Below are positions 1 through 4,393 of a DNA stretch of 6,952 nucleotides, one piece after another; position 1 is the first letter of the stretch, and each line of letters opens with the position of its first letter. A model generated the notes under the pieces. That model did no database searches and was not told the DNA's origin. It worked only from the letters and a program-made list of their open reading frames with translations. Position numbers and translations under genes: made by a program. This DNA is from CAYTRP01 sp964625145. Lineage in GTDB: Bacteria; Sumerlaeota; Sumerlaeia; SLMS01; JAHLLQ01. Where the stretch lies: assembly GCA_964625145.1 (NCBI GenBank), contig CAZVAQ010000173.1:1-6952 (forward strand), in the 5' to 3' direction.

Positions 1-210
1 AAAGATGCTGGCCGCCTGCAGGACGACAGGCCAAACAGGCTCACGCCGCCTTCCTGACAACCCTTCACTGGCCTGCCGGATGTGACTGGCGAGCAGATAG
101 TCGGCCGTCTCGCGGCTCAGCCCACGCGCAGAATCCGCCGAATACGAATGAGGCCGGGACTGGCCCGGCCTCACACGGCGGATGGATTCGCTGGTCACTT
201 CACCCATCAT
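1..210 (-). CDS. Doubtful partial ORF running off the left edge
   Basis: An open leftward frame starts at ATG 210-208 (a second ATG follows at 207-205) and has no stop before the window edge, giving 70 residues that begin MMGEVTSESIRRV and include GLSRETADYLLASHIRQ. It resembles no family I recognise. The second half has reasonable GC-rich third positions. The only possible ribosome site is a weak GAGAG about 3 bases before the ATG. Against it, codons near the start lie inside a very strong hairpin (149-173) that looks designed as RNA or DNA structure rather than coding sequence. It may be a real gene with a structured 5' end, or chance. Confidence 0.27.
   Translation of the reverse strand, partial: MMGEVTSESIRRVRPGQSRPHSYSADSARGLSRETADYLLASHIRQASEGLSGRRREPVWPVVLQAASIF
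133..183. repeat. Bulged long hairpin (10-bp stem inside an 8-bp stem)
   Basis: A perfect 10-bp stem, TGAGGCCGGG (149-158) with CCCGGCCTCA (164-173), closes a 5-base loop. Outside it an 8-bp stem, ATCCGCCG (133-140) with CGGCGGAT (176-183), forms after an asymmetric internal loop of 8 and 2 bases. Read leftward, the inner stem is followed by TTCGTATTC, so it could act as a transcription terminator for the operon ending at 410, although there is no true U-tract. It may also be part of the structured element that extends to 393. Confidence 0.65.
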
Positions 211-235
211 CGTCTCTCAATCCGTTCAGTTCGGT

Positions 236-371
236 GGCTATCCACCGGGACATTCTCTCGTTGGCTGTCCGGTAGCCTTTGCCGGTTCACCGTCCCCCTT
301 CCCGCTAGGCTTTGGCGGTTCGGGGCACCGAGGGCATGGCCCTCGGGAAGAGAATGTCCCGCTGGATAGCC
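236..371. ncRNA. Candidate structured RNA: 23-bp stem enclosing three hairpins
   Basis: The arms 236-258 and 349-371 are complementary at 22 of 23 positions and enclose 90 bases. Inside lie three hairpins in a row: A at 269-285 (CCGGTAGCCTTTGCCGG), B at 302-318 (CCGCTAGGCTTTGGCGG) and C at 328-346 (8-bp stem, loop ATG). A and B share one fold: their inner G-C pair in A is a C-G pair in B, a compensatory swap that keeps the stem. Together this would be a multibranched fold. It lies just downstream of the leftward gene ending at 410, so transcription from 934-962 would reach it. No known RNA family is recognised and the transcribed strand is not proven. It could instead be a DNA structural element. 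Any ORF across it is incidental. Confidence 0.45.
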
Positions 372-393
372 GGGGGCCAGTAAACGGCCCCCG
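371..393 (-). terminator. GC hairpin 16 bases after a stop codon, no U-tract
   Basis: CGGGGGCC and GGCCCCCG form a perfect 8-bp stem with a 7-base loop, beginning 16 bases downstream of the TGA of the gene at 410-883. It lacks the run of T that an intrinsic terminator needs in either direction, so it may stabilise a 3' end, cause pausing, or belong to the structured element to its left. A similar hairpin follows the paralogous gene at 3764-4393. Confidence 0.4.
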
Positions 394-409
394 ACCAATC
401 CGGGACGGA

Positions 410-883
410 TCACCCGCGCCTGCGGCGCTGGCTCGAACCCTCCTCAGCGGCCTCCTCGGCGGCAGCCGCCTTCTCGGCCTTCTTCCGCGCACGCTCCTCG
501 GCGGCCGCCAGCTTGGCAGCGGCAGCGGCCTCGGCATCGTACTCCGGGACCGGCTCACCGAAGACAGCGGTGATGGCCTCCTCGGTCAGCGGATTCTCGC
601 GCGCCTTCATCAGGGCGCGCAGCCGGTTGCCGATCAGCATGCGCTGCTGGCCGGGATTCAGGTGCGACCACTTCTCGACATCGACACCCAGCGTGCGGGC
701 GCGCGCCTTCACCTCGTCCACGCTCTTGCCAGCGAGCGAACGGGCAACGAAGTCATCAGTGCGGTGCGTACGCTTGCCGCTGCCGGACTTGTCCGGGACG
801 TAGTTGGACATGTTCGGGCGAATCACGGTCTTGGCGGCCCGGCCTTCGGTCTGGGGCGCTTCGGTGACGGTCTGGTGTTCCAT
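410..883 (-). CDS. Hypothetical phage protein with HLNPG-type domain, paralogue of 3764-4393
   Basis: A 157-residue protein of unknown function. I start it at 883 (MEHQTVTEAP), not at the further upstream ATG at 949, because an AGGAG sits 7 bases before this ATG and the 949 start would fall inside the promoter. Residues 1-45 are polar and probably disordered. Residues about 28-92 form a domain ending in HLNPGQQRMLIGNRLRALM (74-92). Residues about 115-150 are a charged, alanine-rich likely coiled coil, and the end is RRRRG. The same core, 'HLNPGxxRMxIGNRxRxxM', occurs in the protein at 3764-4393, also followed by a charged tail, so the two are paralogues. The basic invariant residues and basic tail would suit nucleic-acid binding, but that is a guess. 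It is transcribed alone from the promoter at 934-962. Confidence 0.85.
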   Translation of the reverse strand: MEHQTVTEAPQTEGRAAKTVIRPNMSNYVPDKSGSGKRTHRTDDFVARSLAGKSVDEVKARARTLGVDVEKWSHLNPGQQRMLIGNRLRALMKARENPLTEEAITAVFGEPVPEYDAEAAAAAKLAAAEERARKKAEKAAAAEEAAEEGSSQRRRRG

Positions 884-911
884 GTTACACTCCTGTGGTT
901 GATTTCGGGGC

Positions 912-924
912 GGGCTTTCGGCCC
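912..924 (-). promoter_or_regulatory. 5'-leader hairpin of the 934-962 transcript
   Basis: GGGC-CGAAA-GCCC forms a short stem-loop that starts only a few bases after the predicted transcription start (about 925-927). Hairpins in the same place occur on the transcripts from 2080-2108 and 4444-4472. Such 5' stems commonly protect mRNA from 5'-end-dependent decay; that role here is inferred. Confidence 0.4.
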
Positions 925-933
925 TGACCCACA

Positions 934-962
934 AGTATACCATGCCCACATGCGCCCGTCAA
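934..962 (-). promoter_or_regulatory. Sigma70-type promoter for the 157-aa gene
   Basis: Read leftward, TTGACG (962-957), a 17-base spacer and TATACT (939-934) match the vegetative consensus closely. The predicted start point lies about 925-927, giving a leader of roughly 40 bases before the ATG at 883. The -35 box overlaps the stop codon of the preceding gene (TGA at 961-959), so no intergenic space is used for it. Confidence 0.85.
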
Positions 963-1306
963 TGGACGGACGTACTCGATTCGGAAGATCCCCCAGCCCC
1001 GTTGCTCCTGCACTCCGGGTCGCCGCACGCGCAGCGCCCCTCGCTCTTGCACTTCTGCACGTATTCAAGATAAGTGCGGGCGAGGGCCACCAGCTTGTCT
1101 TCAGCAGACAGTTGCCCATCAATCGCGCTGTTCGCTATCGCCTTGAACTCCTCGCTCCTGCCGGCCGTGGCATCGGCAGCCATGATGAGCACACCGACCC
1201 CGACCATGAACAAAGAAGGCAGCGGGAGGTTGGCCTGTCCCACGAAGTCGATGATGGCCTCAGCGGCTTCGCTGGACGAAGTGGCGGTGATGACTTTCAT
1301 TTCCAT
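959..1306 (-). CDS. Hypothetical protein with hydrophobic segment and cysteine cluster
   Basis: A 115-residue protein that I do not recognise. The start at 1306 (MEMKVITATS) follows AAAGGAA with 4 bases between; the ORF stays open upstream to 1366 without a ribosome site. Residues about 29-46 (LPLPSLFMVGVGVLIMAA) could be a membrane segment or a buried helix. Residues 86-99 hold cysteines at 86, 92, 94 and 99 (C-x5-C-x-C-x4-C), which could bind a metal or form disulfides, followed by a Gly/Ser-rich tail. It lies 10 bases after the stop of the 64-residue gene and is probably the last gene transcribed from the promoter at 2080-2108. Confidence 0.75.
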   Translation of the reverse strand: MEMKVITATSSSEAAEAIIDFVGQANLPLPSLFMVGVGVLIMAADATAGRSEEFKAIANSAIDGQLSAEDKLVALARTYLEYVQKCKSEGRCACGDPECRSNGAGGSSESSTSVH

Positions 1307-1316
1307 GTCGGTTCCT

Positions 1317-1511
1317 TTAAAAGAGGTCCACTGGACCGGGGCTAGAAACTTCGGGCAGCACGTCAAGTCCCTCGCGCACGTGGCTGGCCTTTTGGTCTTC
1401 GATCCTGTTGGTGAAGATGTCGTATTCGATGGCCAGATCGAGCGCGTCCAACAGGACCTGCCGCGCTATCTCATCGATCACCACCGTGTACTTCCGAATG
1501 GGCTTGTTCAT
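1317..1511 (-). CDS. Hypothetical 64-residue protein
   Basis: The start at 1511 (MNKPIRKYTVV) overlaps the TGA of the upstream gene by four bases (ATGA), an arrangement typical of translational coupling. AAGGAGG lies upstream, ending about 10 bases before the ATG, which is a somewhat long spacing. The protein looks like a small alpha/beta fold: a predicted strand (RKYTVVID), a helix of about residues 14-30 (IARQVLLDALDLAIEYD), and a polar tail. It has no cysteine, no membrane segment and no motif I recognise. Confidence 0.75.
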   Translation of the reverse strand: MNKPIRKYTVVIDEIARQVLLDALDLAIEYDIFTNRIEDQKASHVREGLDVLPEVSSPGPVDLF

Positions 1512-1789
1512 CTGGCAGCCCCCTCCTTGCACGAGGCCACGGCCTCGACCCTCGCACGGCGCAGGTCTCGAATGTCCTTGGCCGTCACCCGGCAACCCGG
1601 CTGGTCATCGCACTCCTTCAGAGACGACGCAAGTTCCGAGTACGCCCCAAACTGGTCCACGCACTGGAGCAGCTTGCTCCGGCTGTCGATCAGATGGCTT
1701 GCGAACATCGTGGCCATGGCTGCGAGCACGAGCGCCCCCAGTATGACTGCCATGAACACCGTTGCGCGATACAACTCAGACGTCTTCAT
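1508..1789 (-). CDS. Single-span membrane protein with four cysteines
   Basis: A 93-residue protein. The ATG at 1789 is preceded by GGGAGGAGG at good spacing; starts further upstream lack such a site. Residues about 9-30 (ATVFMAVILGALVLAAMATM) form one clear hydrophobic helix, a signal-anchor without an obvious cleavage site. The rest is soluble, with cysteines at 43, 60, 66 and 87, consistent with disulfides in the periplasm if the C-terminus is exported. It overlaps the upstream gene by 14 bases and the downstream gene by 4, so the three are probably translated from one mRNA. The topology would allow an envelope role such as superinfection exclusion, but nothing in the sequence proves this; it lies far from any lysis genes. 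Confidence 0.8.
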   Translation of the reverse strand: MKTSELYRATVFMAVILGALVLAAMATMFASHLIDSRSKLLQCVDQFGAYSELASSLKECDDQPGCRVTAKDIRDLRRARVEAVASCKEGAAR

Positions 1790-2036
1790 GAATCGCCTCC
1801 TCCCTGTGCTTGTAGCGGTGCGTCTCCACATACATGCTGACGGCAACTTCGGTCAGTTCGATCGGAAGATCAAACTGGTCGAAACGCTCGCCGTCCAGCG
1901 TGTACTCGGGGTCGGAAAAGTCGTACTCGTCCGGGTATGGGTCATCGCGAATGGCGGTCTTCGTGTACTCGCAAACCAAAACTCGCCCATCCGGGAGCTT
2001 GTGCTCAGCGATGATTCTGGAGTGGATCAGATTCAC
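1776..2036 (-). CDS. Hypothetical acidic protein, GTG start
   Basis: An 86-residue protein of unknown function. The frame is open from 2243 and has an ATG at 2081, but that ATG overlaps the -10 box of the promoter at 2080-2108 (TATAATG) and would not be on the mRNA. The first usable start is GTG at 2036, with GGAG 7 bases upstream, giving MNLIHSRIIAEHKLPDGRVL. The middle is rich in Asp, Glu and Tyr (DDPYPDEYDFSDPEYTLDGE, residues 31-50). There is a single cysteine (22), and no membrane segment or recognised motif. It is the first gene of a four-gene leftward unit. Confidence 0.75.
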   Translation of the reverse strand: MNLIHSRIIAEHKLPDGRVLVCEYTKTAIRDDPYPDEYDFSDPEYTLDGERFDQFDLPIELTEVAVSMYVETHRYKHREEAIHEDV

Positions 2037-2037
2037 G

Positions 2038-2051
2038 GTTTGGCTCCAAAC
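2038..2051 (-). promoter_or_regulatory. Inverted repeat holding the ribosome-binding site
   Basis: GTTTGG-AG-CCAAAC is a perfect inverted repeat lying one base upstream of the GTG start at 2036. The Shine-Dalgarno bases GGAG sit at its centre, so a small hairpin (5-bp stem, loop GAGC) could partly hide the ribosome site. The effect on translation is inferred. Confidence 0.4.
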
Positions 2052-2052
2052 G

Positions 2053-2068
2053 CGGGCAGGATCGCCCG
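2053..2068 (-). promoter_or_regulatory. 5'-leader hairpin of the 2080-2108 transcript
   Basis: CGGGC-GATCCT-GCCCG forms a 5-bp stem with a 6-base loop about five bases after the predicted start point near 2073. It is one of three such hairpins near the 5' ends of leftward transcripts here. Confidence 0.45.
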
Positions 2069-2079
2069 ACTGCGCCACC

Positions 2080-2108
2080 ATTATAGCACGCCTTAAGGCA
2101 TACGTCAA
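2080..2108 (-). promoter_or_regulatory. Strong sigma70-type promoter for the 1776-2036 gene and those after it
   Basis: Read leftward, TTGACG (2108-2103), 17 bases, then a perfect TATAAT (2085-2080). The spacer holds a perfect 10-bp palindrome, GCCTTAAGGC (2090-2099), placed where a repressor could block polymerase. The -35 box overlaps the TGA of the 180-residue gene. The predicted start is near 2073. Confidence 0.9.
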
Positions 2109-2647
2109 TGCTCCGGCACGCTGTACTCGGAACGCCTGCCGCGCCTGTTCGCCCGGCGGATCGCGGCCGAATCGGTAAGCAAACGGCCCGTCTCGGCCGC
2201 CCGCCTGATCGCGTCGTGCAGCTCGCCCAACTGCTCGCCCCAAATCGGGTCAGTCGGATTCGTCTGCTCCGCGCAGATGGCGAACGCCGCCTTGAGTTCC
2301 GGATCCATCAGATAGCCGCCCATCGACCCTATCCTCGCGAACCAACTGGCCGGATCCACGTGCTCAGGCGCCGGGACAGTCATGTGCCTCGGAAGAGTGG
2401 AGGCCAAATAGCCGTAGCCACCCCGTGCCCACACCTTCAGCGCCCAATTGCCGGTCGGCAGCTCCTCGTACGGCTGCCAATACATCGGGTCGTTGTTGTA
2501 CTTCCCGACAAAGGGCTCCATCCAGCGAACCAGCTGCGGAGTTGGGTACTCCAGCCCGGCACCGTGCACGAGAGCAGTGGCCAGAACAATGGCTTCATAA
2601 GACTCGGAACGGACAGGAGGATGCTGGGGAATCAGAAGCGTGTGCAA
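2105..2647 (-). CDS. Hypothetical 180-residue protein, TTG start
   Basis: The largest of the left-hand leftward genes; I do not recognise a family. The only start near the open end is TTG at 2647, with GGAG 7 bases upstream and an in-frame TAG shortly before, so the start is well bounded. The N-terminal half is rich in aromatic and proline residues (YPTPQLVRWMEPFVGKYNND, about 34-53), there is a glycine/aromatic patch (WARGGYGYLAS), then an amphipathic helix (LGELHDAIRRAAETGRLL) and a basic segment (RRANRRGRR). No membrane segment or catalytic motif is evident. It ends in CAT-TGA, whose bases form the start of the next promoter's -35 box. Confidence 0.8.
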   Translation of the reverse strand: MHTLLIPQHPPVRSESYEAIVLATALVHGAGLEYPTPQLVRWMEPFVGKYNNDPMYWQPYEELPTGNWALKVWARGGYGYLASTLPRHMTVPAPEHVDPASWFARIGSMGGYLMDPELKAAFAICAEQTNPTDPIWGEQLGELHDAIRRAAETGRLLTDSAAIRRANRRGRRSEYSVPEH

Positions 2648-2679
2648 GAGCGTTCTCCATATAGACGGGACACCCTCCT

Positions 2680-2708
2680 ATGATACCACGCCCCGGGGCA
2701 CGAGGCAA
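2680..2708 (-). promoter_or_regulatory. Sigma70-type promoter with extended -10
   Basis: Read leftward, TTGCCT (2708-2703), a 17-base spacer and TATCAT (2685-2680), with TG one base before the -10 (TGGTATCAT) as in extended -10 promoters. The predicted start near 2671-2673 gives a leader of about 25 bases that contains the GGAG used by the TTG start at 2647. It is weaker than the other promoters in the window but is supported by position and spacing. Confidence 0.6.
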
Positions 2709-2738
2709 GAGCGAGGTCGGAAGCAAGGGGAACGCGGA

Positions 2739-2801
2739 GAGAGGCCAAAGAAGGCGCGAGGAGGAGCCAAAGAGGGCGCGAGGAGGAGCCAAAGAGGGCG
2801 C
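2739..2801. repeat. Tandem 22-bp repeat
   Basis: Two identical 22-bp copies, at 2758-2779 and 2780-2801, each read GAGGAGGAGCC then AAAGAGGGCGC. A shorter, degenerate copy (GAGAGGCCAAAGAAGGCGC) precedes them at 2739-2757. The plus strand is almost all purine. No coding frame is supported here. Confidence 0.85.
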
Positions 2802-2892
2802 GGCTAAGCCCCCGGGGCGGGGCGAGGTGACCCCGGAGAGGAGGACCCATGGGCGGGAGATTAGGGGAAAAATATCCCCCCGGTATGCGAAC

Positions 2893-2914
2893 GCCTCCCG
2901 ACCGGTCCGGAGGC
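2893..2914. repeat. 22-bp near-perfect palindrome
   Basis: GCCTCC-c-GACCGGTC-c-GGAGGC is symmetric at every position except one mismatched pair. It sits in the gene-free region about 185 bases upstream of the promoter at 2680-2708. It could be a binding site for a dimeric protein. Confidence 0.6.
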
Positions 2915-2974
2915 ATATCGCCACCTCGCCCCCCTGACCCCGGTCCTTCATCTGAAACCGTTTTCATGGGCCCC

Positions 2975-2986
2975 GACAGCGCTGTC
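2975..2986. repeat. 12-bp palindrome, shared with 4513-4524
   Basis: GACAGCGCTGTC is a perfect palindrome followed by AT. The same element with one change (GGCAGCGCTGTC, also followed by AT) lies at 4513-4524 in the other gene-free region. Two copies in two non-coding regions suggest an operator, though the protein is unknown. Confidence 0.45.
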
Positions 2987-3069
2987 ATGCAGGGATAGGG
3001 CAGACTCCCATAGACAGGGGATATCTATACCTGCGCGCCTCGACTTGCGCACCGGTGGCGGCGTCGTCA

Positions 3070-3092
3070 GGTGACCCCGGGTGACCCCGGTG
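3070..3092. repeat. Tandem 10-bp GGTGACCCCG repeat
   Basis: Two complete 10-bp units and a partial third lie head to tail. Another copy is at 2826-2836 and a variant (CTGACCCCGGT) at 2934-2944. All are in the same orientation within the gene-free region, as iterons would be. Confidence 0.6.
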
Positions 3093-3119
3093 AATGGCGC
3101 TGCCGAACGCACATAAGAC

Positions 3120-3143
3120 AACGCCGGCGCTGAGGCCGGCGTT
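3120..3143 (-). terminator. Hairpin terminator of the right-hand leftward operon
   Basis: AACGCCGGC and GCCGGCGTT form a perfect 9-bp stem with a 6-base loop, 21 bases after the TGA of the last gene (3165-3305). Read leftward it continues GTCTTATG, giving a moderately T-rich tail; read rightward it is followed by TGGTCT. Leftward use fits the gene order best. Confidence 0.6.
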
Positions 3144-3164
3144 TGGTCTGGGGCGGTAGGAGGA

Positions 3165-3305
3165 TCAGAGGCCGATCATCTTCTGCAGCAGGCGCAGGAG
3201 GGCGTTTGGCCTCCGTTTGGCTTCACGTGGAACCGCCCGCACCGGCGGGCGGGGGCTGGCCCGCCATTCACGTTCCGACGTTCTGAGGTCCCGGCGGCTG
3301 CTCAT
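3165..3305 (-). CDS. Hypothetical 46-residue arginine-rich protein
   Basis: The ATG at 3305 overlaps the TGA of the upstream gene by four bases (ATGA) and has GGAGG 8 bases before it, which chooses this start over the upstream one that would give 82 residues. The protein is very basic (MSSRRDLRTSEREWRASPRP at the start) and ends in a short amphipathic helix, NALLRLLQKMIGL (residues 34-46), which could contact membrane or nucleic acid. No family is recognised. Bases 3219-3234, inside this gene, resemble a parS site. It is the last gene before the terminator at 3120-3143. Confidence 0.65.
   Translation of the reverse strand: MSSRRDLRTSEREWRASPRPPVRAVPREAKRRPNALLRLLQKMIGL
3219..3234. promoter_or_regulatory. 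Weak parS-like site inside a gene
   Basis: GGCTTCACGTGGAACC matches the parS form TGTTTCACGTGGAACA at 13 of 16 positions, with the central TTCACGTGGAAC intact. On its own it could be chance, but better sites of the same kind lie at 4582-4597 and 4630-4645. Confidence 0.3.
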
Positions 3306-3502
3306 CGGAACAGCCTCCGGATCCCTCGCGCGGCCAGCTGGCCAACCGGGGCTGTCAGGGTCGGGTGTTTGGCCCGCATGCGATCGCAGAGCGCTTCCCA
3401 TGCGTCCTCGCATTCGGTCACGACGTCATCGAACGCCAGCCACATGGCCCGGAACAGCCTCCACGCCAGCCAGACGAGGAGCAGGAGGATAACGACCTTC
3501 AT
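3302..3502 (-). CDS. Small membrane protein
   Basis: A 66-residue protein starting at ATG 3502, whose A is the last base of the upstream TGA (TGATG overlap); a GTG at 3505 is an alternative start. GGGGA lies 8 bases upstream. Residues 3-18 (VVILLLLVWLAWRLFR) form an N-terminal membrane anchor, followed by an acidic helix with Cys31 and Cys39 and a basic C-terminus ending IRRLFR. It is translationally coupled on both sides. The function is unknown. Confidence 0.75.
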   Translation of the reverse strand: MKVVILLLLVWLAWRLFRAMWLAFDDVVTECEDAWEALCDRMRAKHPTLTAPVGQLAARGIRRLFR

Positions 3503-3690
3503 CACACCATCCCCACGTGCATGGCCAAGCTAGGGAAGCCATGGCAGCAATGGCCGTCCATCTCCACCTCGCAACCCTCGCTGCACATGGCGGGGCAGAA
3601 CCCCGTATCGTACACGGCCTCTTCCAGTATGTCGACGATTCCGCGCCCTTCGATCCGCTCCAGCTCTGCAACAGTAATCCTGCGTGCCAT
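3502..3690 (-). CDS. Small cysteine-rich protein, possible zinc binder
   Basis: A 62-residue protein starting at ATG 3690 with CGGAG 8 bases upstream. Residues 1-30 are a short polar helix region (MARRITVAELERIEGRGIVD...). Residues 32-50, CPAMCSEGCEVEMDGHCCH, carry cysteines at 32, 36, 40, 48 and 49 and histidines at 47 and 50, then GFPSLAMHVGM. This layout (CPxxC, then a C/H cluster, then a hydrophobic end) resembles small cysteine-motif proteins I recall from many phages, of unknown function. Zinc binding is inferred. Its start region is nearly identical to that of the upstream gene at 4393. Confidence 0.8.
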   Translation of the reverse strand: MARRITVAELERIEGRGIVDILEEAVYDTGFCPAMCSEGCEVEMDGHCCHGFPSLAMHVGMV

Positions 3691-3725
3691 GATCGTAACT
3701 CCGTTGGTTAAGGTTGGGTGGCTTT

Positions 3726-3749
3726 GGCGGGCCCTTACTGGCGCCCGCC
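3726..3749 (-). terminator. GC hairpin after the 3764-4393 gene, no U-tract
   Basis: GGCGGGC and GCCCGCC form a perfect 7-bp stem with a 10-base loop (GCCAGTAAGG), 14 bases after the TGA of the upstream gene. It lacks a T-run, so transcription probably continues, perhaps reduced, into the genes at 3690 and beyond. It may act as a partial terminator, or protect the 3' end of a processed mRNA. Confidence 0.45.
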
Positions 3750-3763
3750 TCGCTTGGGGTGGA

Positions 3764-4393
3764 TCAGGCCTCCTCGGCCTGACCCTCTTCGGTGGCGGCC
3801 TTCTTGGCCTTCCCGGCCTTCTTGGTCCCTCGCTTGGCCTTCTCGGCCTGCTTGGCCTCCTCCTGCTTGACCTCCTCCTCGGCCTCCTCGGCCTCCTGCT
3901 TGGGCTGCTGGTCGATCAGCCACCTGTGGACCTCCTCATCGCCCCTCCTCATAGCGCCCCGGATCCGGTTGCCGATGCACATGCGGGCATGGCCGGGATT
4001 CAGGTGGTCATAGGACTCCCCGAACCTCGCAGCGCTGAACGCCTTCAGGACGTCCAGCGGGATCGGCAGGAGCAGGGTGGCGATGGAGTCGCCATTGTTC
4101 TGCGTCTTCTTCCCGTTCGGGTGCAGGGCCACCGCGTAGCGGCTGCGGTGGTTACGGATCGTGGTGGCCAAGTTCGACGTGCCGGCCGGGCGGGCGGTGG
4201 CCTCTTCGGCCTTCGGCTGCGGGGCGGTCAGCTCTTCGATCGTCTGGCCGGATTCGGCCAGAGCCTCCTGCAAGGTGATCGGCTTCGGCTCTTCGGCCTT
4301 CCGGCGGCGCTTGGGGGCCACAAAGTTGTCCTCGATAACCGTCTTCGCGCGGGTGGGCTTGGTGGTGGCGGTGTTCTTCGTCTTGCGGGCCAT
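3764..4393 (-). CDS. Hypothetical phage protein with HLNPG-type domain, paralogue of 410-883
   Basis: A 209-residue protein starting at ATG 4393, with GGAG 7 bases upstream. Residues 1-70 are basic, low in complexity and likely disordered. Residues about 80-150 hold the domain shared with the protein at 410-883, ending in YDHLNPGHARMCIGNRIRGA (128-147). From about 163 the tail is almost all Glu, Lys, Ala and Gln, a probable coiled coil that becomes lysine-rich and then acidic. Both proteins also share AKTVI near the N-terminus. It is the first gene of the 4444-4472 transcript, so likely made early and in quantity. A nucleic-acid-binding or scaffold-like role would fit its charge, but the function is unknown. 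Confidence 0.88.
   Translation of the reverse strand: MARKTKNTATTKPTRAKTVIEDNFVAPKRRRKAEEPKPITLQEALAESGQTIEELTAPQPKAEEATARPAGTSNLATTIRNHRSRYAVALHPNGKKTQNNGDSIATLLLPIPLDVLKAFSAARFGESYDHLNPGHARMCIGNRIRGAMRRGDEEVHRWLIDQQPKQEAEEAEEEVKQEEAKQAEKAKRGTKKAGKAKKAATEEGQAEEA

Larger units (their letters stand above)
2709..3119. other. Gene-free, repeat-rich region
   Basis: About 410 bases with no ORF that has a ribosome site and gene-like codon use. It holds a tandem repeat (2739-2801), copies of GGTGACCCCGG (2826-2836, a variant at 2934-2944, and a tandem pair at 3070-3092), a 22-bp near-palindrome (2893-2914), a 12-bp palindrome (2975-2986) and a short AT-rich patch, GGGGAAAAATATCCCC, around 2864-2879. 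Iteron-like repeats beside an AT patch suggest a replication origin or a control region, but no replication gene is in view and no DnaA box is convincing. Confidence 0.5.

Noticed and set aside
1..57. End of a rightward gene (KDAGRLQDDRPN...)
   Set aside because: Only 18 codons are visible before the TGA at 55-57, too little to judge, and no other rightward gene lies nearby.
182..1345. 387-residue rightward ORF
   Set aside because: It lies antisense to two well-supported leftward genes with ribosome sites and crosses the multibranched hairpin region; its length reflects GC-rich antisense frames.
1508..1789. i-spanin (Rz-like) lysis protein
   Set aside because: The single membrane span fits, but there is no partner gene, endolysin or holin nearby and the four cysteines are not typical.
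1074..2096. 340-residue rightward ORF
   Set aside because: Antisense to a chain of coupled leftward genes and a strong leftward promoter; no ribosome site and low-complexity content.
2680..2937. 85-residue rightward ORF
   Set aside because: Made largely of the purine-rich 22-bp repeat, with no ribosome site.
2595..2988. Two overlapping 118-residue leftward ORFs
   Set aside because: They run through tandem repeats and across the promoter at 2680-2708, lack ribosome sites and overlap the start of the 180-residue gene.
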